In this document: one piece after another, positions 41,905 through 50,073 of the stretch
Layout: the number at the start of each line of letters is the position of its first letter
Numbering within the stretch: position 1 is the first letter of the stretch
NCBI GenBank assembly: GCA_963677395.2
Contig: OY781965.2
Location: 3,286,001 to 3,350,000 of the forward strand
Reading direction: 5' to 3'
Origin: G963667975 sp963677395
Lineage (GTDB): Bacteria; Bacteroidota; Bacteroidia; Bacteroidales; G963667975
DNA: 64,000 nt
Position numbers and translations under genes: made by a program
Notes under the pieces: generated by a model
Told to the model about the DNA's origin: nothing
The model's input: only the letters and a program-made list of their open reading frames with translations
The model's database searches: none

Positions 41905-44163
41905 CTAGAAATTATCATTAAAATTCTGTGTATTTACCTGCTGTGTTTGTTTGTATTTGCTACAATCGAACTCTACATCAATGTTTTCGGGCTTTTCAAA
42001 ATCGGCACGTGGCAACTTGAGCTTAGGATCTTTATACACTTTTTGCATATATAATCCCCAGATTGGCAAAGCCATATTTGCACCCTGGCCAAGGTTTGTA
42101 CTCCGGAAGTGTACCGAACGTACTTCTCCCCCAACCCATGCACCGGAAACCAACGTTGGTGTAATTCCCATAAACCAACCATCGGAATTATTCTGAGAGG
42201 TTCCTGTTTTACCGGCAATAGGCATATCCAGTCCGTAACGCCAGCGAACACGCATACCGGTACCACTTTCAACAACTCCTTTCATTAGCTGAATCATCAG
42301 ATAGGCAGTTTGTTCGTTCATGGATTCCTGCTGCTTCGGAACAAAGGATTCTATCACGTTTCCGTTTTTATCTTCGATACGGGTAATAAAGATCGGTTCC
42401 ATATAAACGCCTTTGTTTGCAAATGTGCTCATTGCACCCACCATCTCATACACCGAAATATCCGGAGTTCCCAGGCAAATTGCAGGTACAGCATCAATCG
42501 GGCTGGTAATTCCCATCTTCTTCGCCAGATTTACCACAGCCAAGGGAGAATAACGTTTCATCAGATAAGCCGAAATATAGTTTACTGAGTTTGCCAATGC
42601 CCACTTCAGAGTTACCATCTGGCCTTCGCGTTCATCATCCACGTTGCCTGGAGTCCAGGATTGTCCATTCCCTAAATCAAAGGTTACCGGAATATTCGGA
42701 ACTTCGGTACAGGGCGTGAACTCTCCCTCCTGCATAGCCAACGCATATACAAACGGCTTAAAGGTAGAACCTACCTGACGTTTGCCATATTTCACATTAT
42801 CGTACTTGAAATAGCGATAATCAATCCCTCCTACATAGGCTCGTACATAGCCGGTTTGAGGTTCCATGGACATAAATCCGGCATTCAGAAACCATTTATA
42901 GTAACGCAACGAATCATAAGGAGTCATCACGGTATCACGCTCACCTTTCCAGGTAAAAATGCGCATATGAACTTTCTGGCGAAAAGCCTCTTCTATTTCG
43001 GAGTCGGAATGTCCTGCCTCCTTCATATTGCGGTAGCGATCAGAATTTTTCATACTCTGATGCATAACCGTCTTAATTTCTTCATCGGTAAGATTATAGA
43101 ACGGAGCATTTTTTACTCCTTTCCAATGCTGGTCGAAAGTAGGTTGAAGGTATTTTCCCATGTGTTCAGTTACTGCCTCTTCGGCATATTTCTGCATACG
43201 GGAATTTATAGTGGTATAAATTTTCAAACCATCTTTATATAAGTTGTAGGGAGAGCCATCCTGACGTTTGTGGTTCTTGCACCAATCCGTCAGATATGCA
43301 CGCAAATATTCACGGAAATAGGTTGCGGTTCCCTCATTATGATCCTGCATTTGATAATGCGACATATTCAAAGGCAATGCACGTAACGAATCGTATTGTT
43401 CTTCTGTTATGAACTTATATTTACGCATCTGATTCAAAACAACTTCACGACGTTTCAATGCATTTTCCGGATTTTTAACCGGAGAATAATAGGTTGGAGC
43501 TTTTAAAAGTCCTACAAGCATTGCAGCTTCTTCAACCTTCAGCGAATCGGCTGATTTATCGAAATAGGTACGTGCAGCCGTTTTAATACCAAAGGAATTA
43601 CTTCCAAAATCAACAGTATTCAGATACATTGCCAAAATTTCCTCTTTGGAGTAGTTGCGTTCGAGTTTTGCTGCAACAATCCACTCTTTAAGCTTGGTAA
43701 ATATCAGCGATATTTTTGACTGACCTTTTTCACGTGGAAAGAGATTTTTTGCAAGTTGTTGTGTAAGAGTACTTCCCCCACCCGAACTACGATCCTGAGC
43801 CAAAATGGTTTTGGTAATTACACGGAAAATACTACGCATATCCACACCCGAATGTTTCATAAACCGGATATCTTCCGTAGCAATCAATGCCTGTACTACA
43901 GACGGTGAAATTTGAGAGTATGCTACATTGGTTCTGTTTTCGATATAGTATTTTCCCAGCAGAACCTGATCGGATGAGATAACTTCCGATGCCAGATTAC
44001 TTCTCGGATTTTCAAGCTCTTCGAACGAAGGCATAAAGCCCAGCCATCCAAGCGACATAAACAAGAATATCAGAAAAACAACACCCCAGGAAGCAGCGTA
44101 TAGTTGCCAGAACCGTTTTACATAAAACGAATTTTGCTTAGAAGAAGCTTTGGACTTTGCCAT
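41905..44163 (-). CDS. Class A penicillin-binding protein (PBP1A type)
   Basis: 752 residues from ATG 44163 (MAKSKASSKQN); the codon at 44172 is TTG. One N-terminal membrane segment (YAASWGVVFLIFLFMSLGWLGF) precedes the GT51 glycosyltransferase with EDIRFMKHSGVD and GGGSTLTQQLAKNLF (catalytic Glu in EDxxF). The transpeptidase has SxxK as GSTFKPF, SxN as NSVNYISAY and KTG as AGKTGTSQNNSDGWFMG. Known: polymerises and cross-links peptidoglycan at the inner membrane. It starts 15 bases after gldH, a pairing common in Bacteroidota. Confidence 0.93.
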   Translation of the reverse strand: MAKSKASSKQNSFYVKRFWQLYAASWGVVFLIFLFMSLGWLGFMPSFEELENPRSNLASEVISSDQVLLGKYYIENRTNVAYSQISPSVVQALIATEDIRFMKHSGVDMRSIFRVITKTILAQDRSSGGGSTLTQQLAKNLFPREKGQSKISLIFTKLKEWIVAAKLERNYSKEEILAMYLNTVDFGSNSFGIKTAARTYFDKSADSLKVEEAAMLVGLLKAPTYYSPVKNPENALKRREVVLNQMRKYKFITEEQYDSLRALPLNMSHYQMQDHNEGTATYFREYLRAYLTDWCKNHKRQDGSPYNLYKDGLKIYTTINSRMQKYAEEAVTEHMGKYLQPTFDQHWKGVKNAPFYNLTDEEIKTVMHQSMKNSDRYRNMKEAGHSDSEIEEAFRQKVHMRIFTWKGERDTVMTPYDSLRYYKWFLNAGFMSMEPQTGYVRAYVGGIDYRYFKYDNVKYGKRQVGSTFKPFVYALAMQEGEFTPCTEVPNIPVTFDLGNGQSWTPGNVDDEREGQMVTLKWALANSVNYISAYLMKRYSPLAVVNLAKKMGITSPIDAVPAICLGTPDISVYEMVGAMSTFANKGVYMEPIFITRIEDKNGNVIESFVPKQQESMNEQTAYLMIQLMKGVVESGTGMRVRWRYGLDMPIAGKTGTSQNNSDGWFMGITPTLVSGAWVGGEVRSVHFRSTNLGQGANMALPIWGLYMQKVYKDPKLKLPRADFEKPENIDVEFDCSKYKQTQQVNTQNFNDNF

Positions 44164-44178
44164 TTCTCTCAAAATTAA

Positions 44179-44652
44179 TTATTTACTCTCTACAATCCGC
44201 AAACCGATATCCGTGATTTCGGTCAGCATCATATAACGCATTGCATGCTCTATTTCAAATTGATAGGTTCCGGTCATCGGAAATCTGATTCTGTTTTTGA
44301 ACAAAATCCGGTTACTTTTAATCTTTCCCCAGCCTTCACCAAGCCATTTCCCTTCCAAATCGGCAAGCATACATTCCAGTGTATCTTTTGCCTTTTGTCC
44401 GTTCGGGAAAGTTGTGGTAATAAAGAAAAAGACATTCATATTGGGATAATCCACCGTATTCCTCACATCAAAATAGAAATCATACAGTTTGTTGGTGTCG
44501 GTAACTACCACTTCCAGCTTGATTTTGTCACCAGCTTTCCATCCTTTTTTATTTACTTCACGATGTTCATCCAGCAATGAGGGGCGACCACACGAAAAGA
44601 AAAATACCGAAAAGGTAAACAACAACGGAATTGTATATTTAAAAAGCTTCAT
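44179..44652 (-). CDS. gldH: Gliding motility lipoprotein GldH
   Basis: 157 residues, the family length. A lipoprotein signal (MKLFKYTIPLLFTFSVFFFSCG) is followed by NTVDYPNMNVFFFITTTFPNGQKAKDTLECMLADLEGKWLGEGWG, the most conserved stretch of GldH. Known: needed for gliding in Flavobacterium, and conserved in many non-gliding Bacteroidota. With gldF and gldG elsewhere in the window and a T9SS substrate, it supports a working type IX/gliding gene set, though core T9SS genes are not here. Confidence 0.9.
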   Translation of the reverse strand: MKLFKYTIPLLFTFSVFFFSCGRPSLLDEHREVNKKGWKAGDKIKLEVVVTDTNKLYDFYFDVRNTVDYPNMNVFFFITTTFPNGQKAKDTLECMLADLEGKWLGEGWGKIKSNRILFKNRIRFPMTGTYQFEIEHAMRYMMLTEITDIGLRIVESK

Positions 44653-44781
44653 ATCAACTTATTTTATACCAAAGTGAATTTTAAATTTATCTAATGGCGT
44701 TCTGGTATAATGCCGATGCAATAAACAAATAGCCCAATCCCGGCTTCGCCTAATTGTACTATGTTATTGATGCTTTCGGTA

Positions 44782-45900
44782 TTAGTCATCCAGTTTCGAC
44801 ATATCGGCAGGACCTGAAGTCATATCGTACTCATTCTTTTTCTCTTTCTTCACGGCAAAATCATCCAGTTTGGGGATTTTGGTTCCTTTTTTATTGAGGG
44901 TAAGAATTTCGCGAACCTTATCCACATCCAGTTCAAAAAAATGATTTTGATCATCTTCATACGAGAACCACATCACTTGTTTAAAGACATCAATTTTCTG
45001 GCAAACTGCATCACCTTTATGAGTTCTGAGAACTGTACTTTCGGATGGAAAGTCTTTCAGAGCGTCCACATATACATCATATTCATAGCTTAAACAGCAT
45101 TTCAGCTTACCACATTGTCCGGCAAGTTTTTGCGGATTGAGCGATAGTTGTTGCGTACGAGCCATTTGTGTTCCAACGGATTTAAAACTGGTTAACCAGG
45201 TTCCACAACACAACTCACGTCCACAACTTCCGATACCACCCAGGCGGCTGGCTTCCTGACGTGCCCCGATCTGACGCATTTCAATACGCACTCTGAATTC
45301 TTCGGCATAAGCCTTTATCAGTAAGCGGAAATCCACGCGATCATCAGCAGTGTAATAGAACGTAGCTTTTGTACCATCACCCTGATACTCAACATCGTTA
45401 ATTTTCATTTCCAACCCAAGCTTCATTGCCAGTTCCCGTGCACGATATTTTGTTTTTTCTTCGAGCTGTATTACCTGTATCCACTTTTCGACATCGGTTG
45501 GTTTCGCCTTGCGAAAAACTTTTTTCAGGCTTTCATCCCATGGGTTCATTCCCTTTTTACGCATCTGGATAAAAACAGAATCGCCTTTCAATGAAACTAC
45601 TCCGATATCATGCCCCGGAAGTCCTTCAATGGCTACAATTTCACCAATTTCAAATTCAGAATCGTCTGCAATCCGGCAATATTCTTTATGACTGTTTTTT
45701 AATCGAATTTCGAGACAATTAAACGGTTTTTCTCCGTTCGGCATTACGATATCAGCAAGCCAATCGTACGTATTGAGTTTTGCACAGCTATGCTGCTGAT
45801 GTTCGCGGCTTGTATCGTCAAGAGAGGGAGCACAACTGCAACCTCTTGATATATATTCACTAACGGGGTTGGTATATCTTTCTTCGTATTCCTCTTCCAT
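44782..45900 (-). CDS. PSP1 domain protein, RicT/YaaT-like
   Basis: 372 residues. The PSP1 core carries the cysteine signature SCGRELCCGTWLTSFKSVG and CGKLKCCLSYEYDVY, with MARTQQLSLNPQKLAGQCG between. KPTDVEKWIQVIQLEEKTKYRARELAMKLGL lies upstream. Known: in Bacillus, RicT with RicA and RicF holds Fe-S clusters and supports RNase Y activity; in Bacteroidota this gene commonly neighbours gldH. An N-terminal ISRGCSCAP adds further cysteines. It lies 129 bases upstream of gldH on the same strand. Confidence 0.85.
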   Translation of the reverse strand: MEEEYEERYTNPVSEYISRGCSCAPSLDDTSREHQQHSCAKLNTYDWLADIVMPNGEKPFNCLEIRLKNSHKEYCRIADDSEFEIGEIVAIEGLPGHDIGVVSLKGDSVFIQMRKKGMNPWDESLKKVFRKAKPTDVEKWIQVIQLEEKTKYRARELAMKLGLEMKINDVEYQGDGTKATFYYTADDRVDFRLLIKAYAEEFRVRIEMRQIGARQEASRLGGIGSCGRELCCGTWLTSFKSVGTQMARTQQLSLNPQKLAGQCGKLKCCLSYEYDVYVDALKDFPSESTVLRTHKGDAVCQKIDVFKQVMWFSYEDDQNHFFELDVDKVREILTLNKKGTKIPKLDDFAVKKEKKNEYDMTSGPADMSKLDD

Positions 45901-46018
45901 ATTGTATTTATCAATGATAATTCATGCAAAAGTAACGATAATTAAAGAATCTTCTTTTGCTCAGTGTACGAAAAGGGACTGTGAATTGAAATATTTTTTC
46001 AGAACAAGGAAAAAGTAT

Positions 46019-46026
46019 TATTTTTG
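46019..46026 (+). promoter_or_regulatory. -7 box upstream of tRNA-Pro
   Basis: TATTTTTG fits TAnnTTTG, 14 bases before the mature 5' end of the tRNA, so transcription would start a few bases ahead of it. Confidence 0.5.
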
Positions 46027-46040
46027 CAGCCTTAACGGTT

Positions 46041-46114
46041 CGGGAAGTGGCGCAGTTGGCTAGCGTACTTGTATGGGGTGCAAGTGGTCGTGAGTTCGAG
46101 TCTCACCTTTCCGA
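46041..46114 (+). tRNA. tRNA-Pro (anticodon GGG)
   Basis: 74 bases fold as a cloverleaf. The acceptor arms are CGGGAAG and CTTTCCG with one G-U pair, and A is the discriminator. The D arm lies in GGCGCAGTTGGCTAGCGT. The anticodon stem CTTGT/GCAAG closes the loop ATGGGGT with anticodon GGG, and the T arm is GTGAG-TTCGAGT-CTCAC. CCA is not encoded. It reads proline CCC/CCU codons. A terminator follows immediately. Confidence 0.93.
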
Positions 46115-46120
46115 CAAACA

Positions 46121-46155
46121 AAAAAAAACCGCTCAAATTACTGAGCGGTTTTTTT
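46121..46155. terminator. Bidirectional terminator between tRNA-Pro and DUF1573 gene
   Basis: A run of A, then CCGCTCA-AATTAC-TGAGCGG, then a run of T. It works in both directions and ends the rightward tRNA and the leftward DUF1573 transcript. Confidence 0.9.
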
Positions 46156-46173
46156 GTTTACAGAGTTCTCTCA

Positions 46174-47259
46174 TCAGGGCTTTATCACCTCTCCTGTTAT
46201 ATTGAGTGTAATTGTTTCGTGTTCAGGGTCATTGGTAACAATCGTAACTGTTTTATGCTGGCTTCCTGCTTTTCCTGAGGAGTTGAACGAAATATCAAGC
46301 AGGCTTTTTTCACCTTTTTTCAACACAGTTTTTTGTGGCTGAGTAGCTGTACATCCACAACTCGACTTAACTTTATGGATAACCAGGTCGTTGATTCCTT
46401 CATTCGAAAATTCGAACTGAAATGAACGGGTTTCGCCTTCGTTCATTTTTCCAAAATCAAAGTCAACCGTATTGTAAGTCATTTTAGGAGCATTTGCCCG
46501 TTCAGCGGCACTCATCTTTTCGAAATTCTGGCTAATATTGGCAGAAATATTCACCAGTTTTTCCGGCATGGCTGTATCATTGCTATACACCATTAATCTA
46601 TCGAAACTATAGCCCCAGTCTTCTTTCTTAGAAGCATCGTAAACAATTGTCAATATGGCTGTTTTGCCAGGTTTTACCCGCTTTGAATTCAGTTTTGCCT
46701 GAATATTTGCCGGTATATCTTTCAACGAAAGTTCTATCGGTTTAATTCCGGAATTGTAAAAAACGAGTTCCCCTTTTTTGGGTACATCTTTATATACTTT
46801 ATCGAGAGCTATATGATTTATTTTCACGCGAAGGCTTCCCATTTGAAGCGGATATTTTTCTTCCGGAGTCGGATCACGGGCAATCACAAAACCTTTAATT
46901 CTCAAATCCACCTTCGAATTAACCGGATCATTGGAATAAATGGAAACAACTTTTTCAAAGTCACCGGGACGTTTTTTAGGGTTAAACACTGCTTCCACAT
47001 ACCCTTTCTTTCCGGGAAGGATCGGATTTTTGGTCCACTCGGTGGTTGTACAACCACAACTTGCATACACATAACTAAGTTTCAATGTATCAGTTCCTTG
47101 ATTTGTGAAGGAAAAACGAGCCTTCACTTCGCCTTTTACCTCTTTGATTTTCCCAAAATCGTAAATTTGCTTTTCAACCACAATTTTGGCTGCTTTTTGA
47201 GCCACTACAGGCAGCGAGAATATTGCTACAACCATCAGGAGCAAGATTGATTTATTCAT
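46174..47259 (-). CDS. DUF1573 domain protein, two ASH-like domains
   Basis: 361 residues with a signal peptide (MNKSILLLMVVAIFSLPVVAQ). Two DUF1573 units: YDFGKIKEVKGEVKARFSFTNQGTDTLKLSYVYASCGCTTTEW near residue 33 and VDFDFGKMNEGETRSFQFEFSNEGINDLVIHKVKSSCGCTATQP near 260, each with the typical SCGCT. Known: secreted or periplasmic beta-sandwich domains of the ASH/MSP type, common in Bacteroidota, no defined activity. Between them lies a third, degenerate sandwich. Own terminator downstream. Confidence 0.85.
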   Translation of the reverse strand: MNKSILLLMVVAIFSLPVVAQKAAKIVVEKQIYDFGKIKEVKGEVKARFSFTNQGTDTLKLSYVYASCGCTTTEWTKNPILPGKKGYVEAVFNPKKRPGDFEKVVSIYSNDPVNSKVDLRIKGFVIARDPTPEEKYPLQMGSLRVKINHIALDKVYKDVPKKGELVFYNSGIKPIELSLKDIPANIQAKLNSKRVKPGKTAILTIVYDASKKEDWGYSFDRLMVYSNDTAMPEKLVNISANISQNFEKMSAAERANAPKMTYNTVDFDFGKMNEGETRSFQFEFSNEGINDLVIHKVKSSCGCTATQPQKTVLKKGEKSLLDISFNSSGKAGSQHKTVTIVTNDPEHETITLNITGEVIKP

Positions 47260-47317
47260 TTTTCAGATATTTTTAATGAGACAATGAATGTTTTATTTTG
47301 GTTGGATAGAGATTTGT

Positions 47318-49435
47318 TTATTTCTGACGGAATACTTCCACTCCGTCCCAATCAGGCGGGCAACCCTCCTGAAGTATTGTTTTACAACGTAACTGATATA
47401 TTTGCAGCAACCTGTCTTCCGGATTTGATTCCAGAAGTTTTTCGATAACTGACAGTGATTGCTCAAACTGTTTTGCCCTGTAAAGAACGTTTATCTGTTC
47501 AAATTCATCCCTTTGTGATTTTTTTAATTCGAGGAGTGAAGAAGGAACACCTTCAAGAATTTCAAAGAGTTTTACAAGCTCGCGCTTACCCACAACCTTC
47601 ACAACATCAACACCTCTCATTGCAAACAATTCAGGATGAATCATTTTACTTTGAGTTTCTCCTGTTATGATAATTGAAGCATTATAATTTTTGGTAAGAC
47701 TTTCAATGCGTGAAGCAAGGTTTACAGCATCCGAAATTACGGTTCCCTGCAAGCGATTACTCCCTCCAACAATTCCAACCATCAACATTCCGGTATGAAT
47801 CCCAATCCCAATTTCAACCTTACCAGTTTTTTCCTGTTTATTATGACGATTGAAAAAGACCATCTGTTTTTGCATTCCAATTGCGGCCTGAACTGCATCA
47901 TCCGGTGAATGAGGAAATAATGCCATAATCGCATCTCCGATGTACTTGTCAATAAAGCCATTATTGCGGGATATTATCGGCTCCATGTGTCCCAGATAAT
48001 CATTGATAAAATCAAAGTTTTCCTTGGGCGTCATGCGTTCAGACATTACCGTAAACGCCCGGATATCCGCAAATAAAACGGTCATTTCACGCTGAACCTG
48101 ATCGCCAAGATTTACATCCACAATACTTTTCTTTTCGAGAAACTCCAAAAATTGCCGTGGCACAAATCGCTCATTTGCAACATTTAAGGTAGTAATATTC
48201 GAGATATAATTATTGAGTTTAACAGTCATATCATTGTACCCTTCAGTAAGTTCTCCAATCTCATCGTTTGTACGAACAATCGCAAACTGATTTAAATCAC
48301 CTTCGCCTGTCCGTTTCATTTTTGCAAGTAGTTCACTTAAAGGCTGAACCAAATCGAGAGTTGTCCATTTTACAAACAAAACTATATAGATGAATGAAAC
48401 TATAATTCCGGAAATGATGCCAACCAGCATCATGGTTGTGTTCATTGCATTTACATAGTGCATCCACTTGAGAGAATTAAAACTTTCCATCTTGTAAAAA
48501 TCAAGGGAATGGTAATAATCGCCAAGCAGCACTTTTGCCTGTTCATGAGATATGGCTGAAAAAGACGATAAAGAGGTAAGGGAATAGAACAGATATGAAA
48601 GCACAATGATCAAAGGAAGAAAAGTTGTCATAATACTCGAAACACGTAATCTCTCTTTAATTGTACTTCTTTTTTTCCCAAATATCCTCGCTTTTAACTC
48701 GTCCTCAGAATAGATGTGCTCAATATACAAAAGATGAACCCTGTGCTTAAACCAATAATACACAAACATGATAAGCAGTACAGAGGCAACAACAGATACA
48801 AAAAATAGCTGAACATAGAATGAACGTTCGAATTCAGAATTAAAATTATTGATAATCAATATCCTTAAAGCAGAGTAAACGTTAGAAGTTCCAAAAAGGG
48901 TTAATAAAATATATGAATTGTACAGTGGAACTTTCAGTAAATATTTTTTACAAAAAGCATGCAGCCTGGGTGATATTACTTTTCCTTTGCGTTTGCGGCG
49001 AAAATAACGTTTAAACGGATAGTTAAACGCGAACCCCAGCACTAAGATTAAAATCGTTGCAACAAGAGACATCACGTTCTCGAACTTATCAGAAAAGTTC
49101 ATGTCGTTATTTTTTTCATTTCCGATAGAAAACGTAACCCCTGCATGAGCAGTGGTATCCTTTTTAGAAACCTCATTTCCAGCCTGCCTGGCTATAATTT
49201 TCCCAAGCGTGTCTTTCGCAAGCTTCAATGTATCAACAGGAAGGCTTTCCGGCTTAACATTTAAAGCTCCCGCCTGCAACGACTTATTATTTTTCAGCAC
49301 CTTTTCCCAATCATTCAGATTTCGCATCATAATCACCCCCGTAATAGGAATAATCAGAAGATAGTAAATTGCGAAGGCTGCCAGATATATTCGTAAACCT
49401 ATGTATTGGGGAACTGCGTTGTTAACTTTTTTCAT
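47318..49435 (-). CDS. Membrane adenylate/guanylate cyclase (class III) with HAMP
   Basis: 705 residues. Membrane segments occur in the N-terminal ~390 residues (YLAAFAIYYLLIIPITGVIMM; others near 130, 170, 200, 270 and 345). A HAMP-like linker (LVQPLSELLAKMKRTGEGDLNQFAIVRTNDEIGELTEGYNDM) precedes the catalytic domain: VLFADIRAFTVMSERM and IDKYIGDAIMALFP carry the two metal Asp residues; GIGIHTGMLMVGIVGG and DAVNLASRIESLTK complete it. A C-terminal tail of about 80 residues follows. Known: makes cAMP or cGMP; choice not certain here. Substrate-specifying residues need an alignment. Confidence 0.85.
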   Translation of the reverse strand: MKKVNNAVPQYIGLRIYLAAFAIYYLLIIPITGVIMMRNLNDWEKVLKNNKSLQAGALNVKPESLPVDTLKLAKDTLGKIIARQAGNEVSKKDTTAHAGVTFSIGNEKNNDMNFSDKFENVMSLVATILILVLGFAFNYPFKRYFRRKRKGKVISPRLHAFCKKYLLKVPLYNSYILLTLFGTSNVYSALRILIINNFNSEFERSFYVQLFFVSVVASVLLIMFVYYWFKHRVHLLYIEHIYSEDELKARIFGKKRSTIKERLRVSSIMTTFLPLIIVLSYLFYSLTSLSSFSAISHEQAKVLLGDYYHSLDFYKMESFNSLKWMHYVNAMNTTMMLVGIISGIIVSFIYIVLFVKWTTLDLVQPLSELLAKMKRTGEGDLNQFAIVRTNDEIGELTEGYNDMTVKLNNYISNITTLNVANERFVPRQFLEFLEKKSIVDVNLGDQVQREMTVLFADIRAFTVMSERMTPKENFDFINDYLGHMEPIISRNNGFIDKYIGDAIMALFPHSPDDAVQAAIGMQKQMVFFNRHNKQEKTGKVEIGIGIHTGMLMVGIVGGSNRLQGTVISDAVNLASRIESLTKNYNASIIITGETQSKMIHPELFAMRGVDVVKVVGKRELVKLFEILEGVPSSLLELKKSQRDEFEQINVLYRAKQFEQSLSVIEKLLESNPEDRLLQIYQLRCKTILQEGCPPDWDGVEVFRQK

Positions 49436-49538
49436 TGGAGGAGAGAGAGTTTATGCAAACTTACAATCTTTTTAGGGTATTTCAGCTTTCCATCATCTAT
49501 TTCGTTCATTGATTAAGCGTTGGGAAGCTTGAATTCTT

Positions 49539-49546
49539 TACTTTTG
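49539..49546 (+). promoter_or_regulatory. -7 box upstream of smpB
   Basis: TACTTTTG fits TAnnTTTG, 8 bases before the smpB ATG at 49554, implying a very short 5' leader or a leaderless message. Confidence 0.4.
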
Positions 49547-49553
49547 CAAAGTT

Positions 49554-50003
49554 ATGGCAAACACAATTAGCATTAAAAATAAAAAAGCTTCGTTTGAGTA
49601 CTTTCTGGTTGAAATTATTACTGCCGGAATACAACTAACAGGCACCGAAATAAAATCTATCCGCGACGGTAAAGCAAATCTTACCGATGCATATTGTGAT
49701 TTCAAAGGGAATGAGCTCTTTGTAAAAAATATGCATATTGCCGAGTATCGTTATGGCACTCATTATAATCATGAACCTAAACGAGAACGTAAACTTTTGC
49801 TCAATAAACGAGAACTTAAAAAACTCTTCACCAAAGTTCAGGAAAAAGGGTTCACGATAATCCCTGTCGAATTGTTTATCAATGAAACCGGCCTGGCAAA
49901 ACTCAAAATTTCACTGGCAAAAGGGAAGAAACTTTACGACAAACGTGAAACGCTGAAAACCAAAGATACCAAACGCGAAATGGAACGCGGAGAACACGAT
50001 TAG
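49554..50003 (+). CDS. smpB: SsrA-binding protein SmpB
   Basis: 149 residues. Family blocks: KKASFEYFLVEIITAGIQLTGTEIKSIRDGKANLTDAYCDFKGNELFVKNMHIAEY, then NHEPKRERKLLLNKRELKKL, and the basic tail KGKKLYDKRETLKTKDTKREMER. Known: binds tmRNA and delivers it to stalled ribosomes for trans-translation. Length fits. The tmRNA gene itself is not in the window. The basic C-terminal tail, which reads the empty mRNA channel, is complete. Confidence 0.95.
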   Translation: MANTISIKNKKASFEYFLVEIITAGIQLTGTEIKSIRDGKANLTDAYCDFKGNELFVKNMHIAEYRYGTHYNHEPKRERKLLLNKRELKKLFTKVQEKGFTIIPVELFINETGLAKLKISLAKGKKLYDKRETLKTKDTKREMERGEHD

Positions 50004-50073
50004 TCTGAAAATAAGAGAAATATACATTCAGAATATATCCAAATTAAAAATTTGTCCACAACGATTTTACGGA

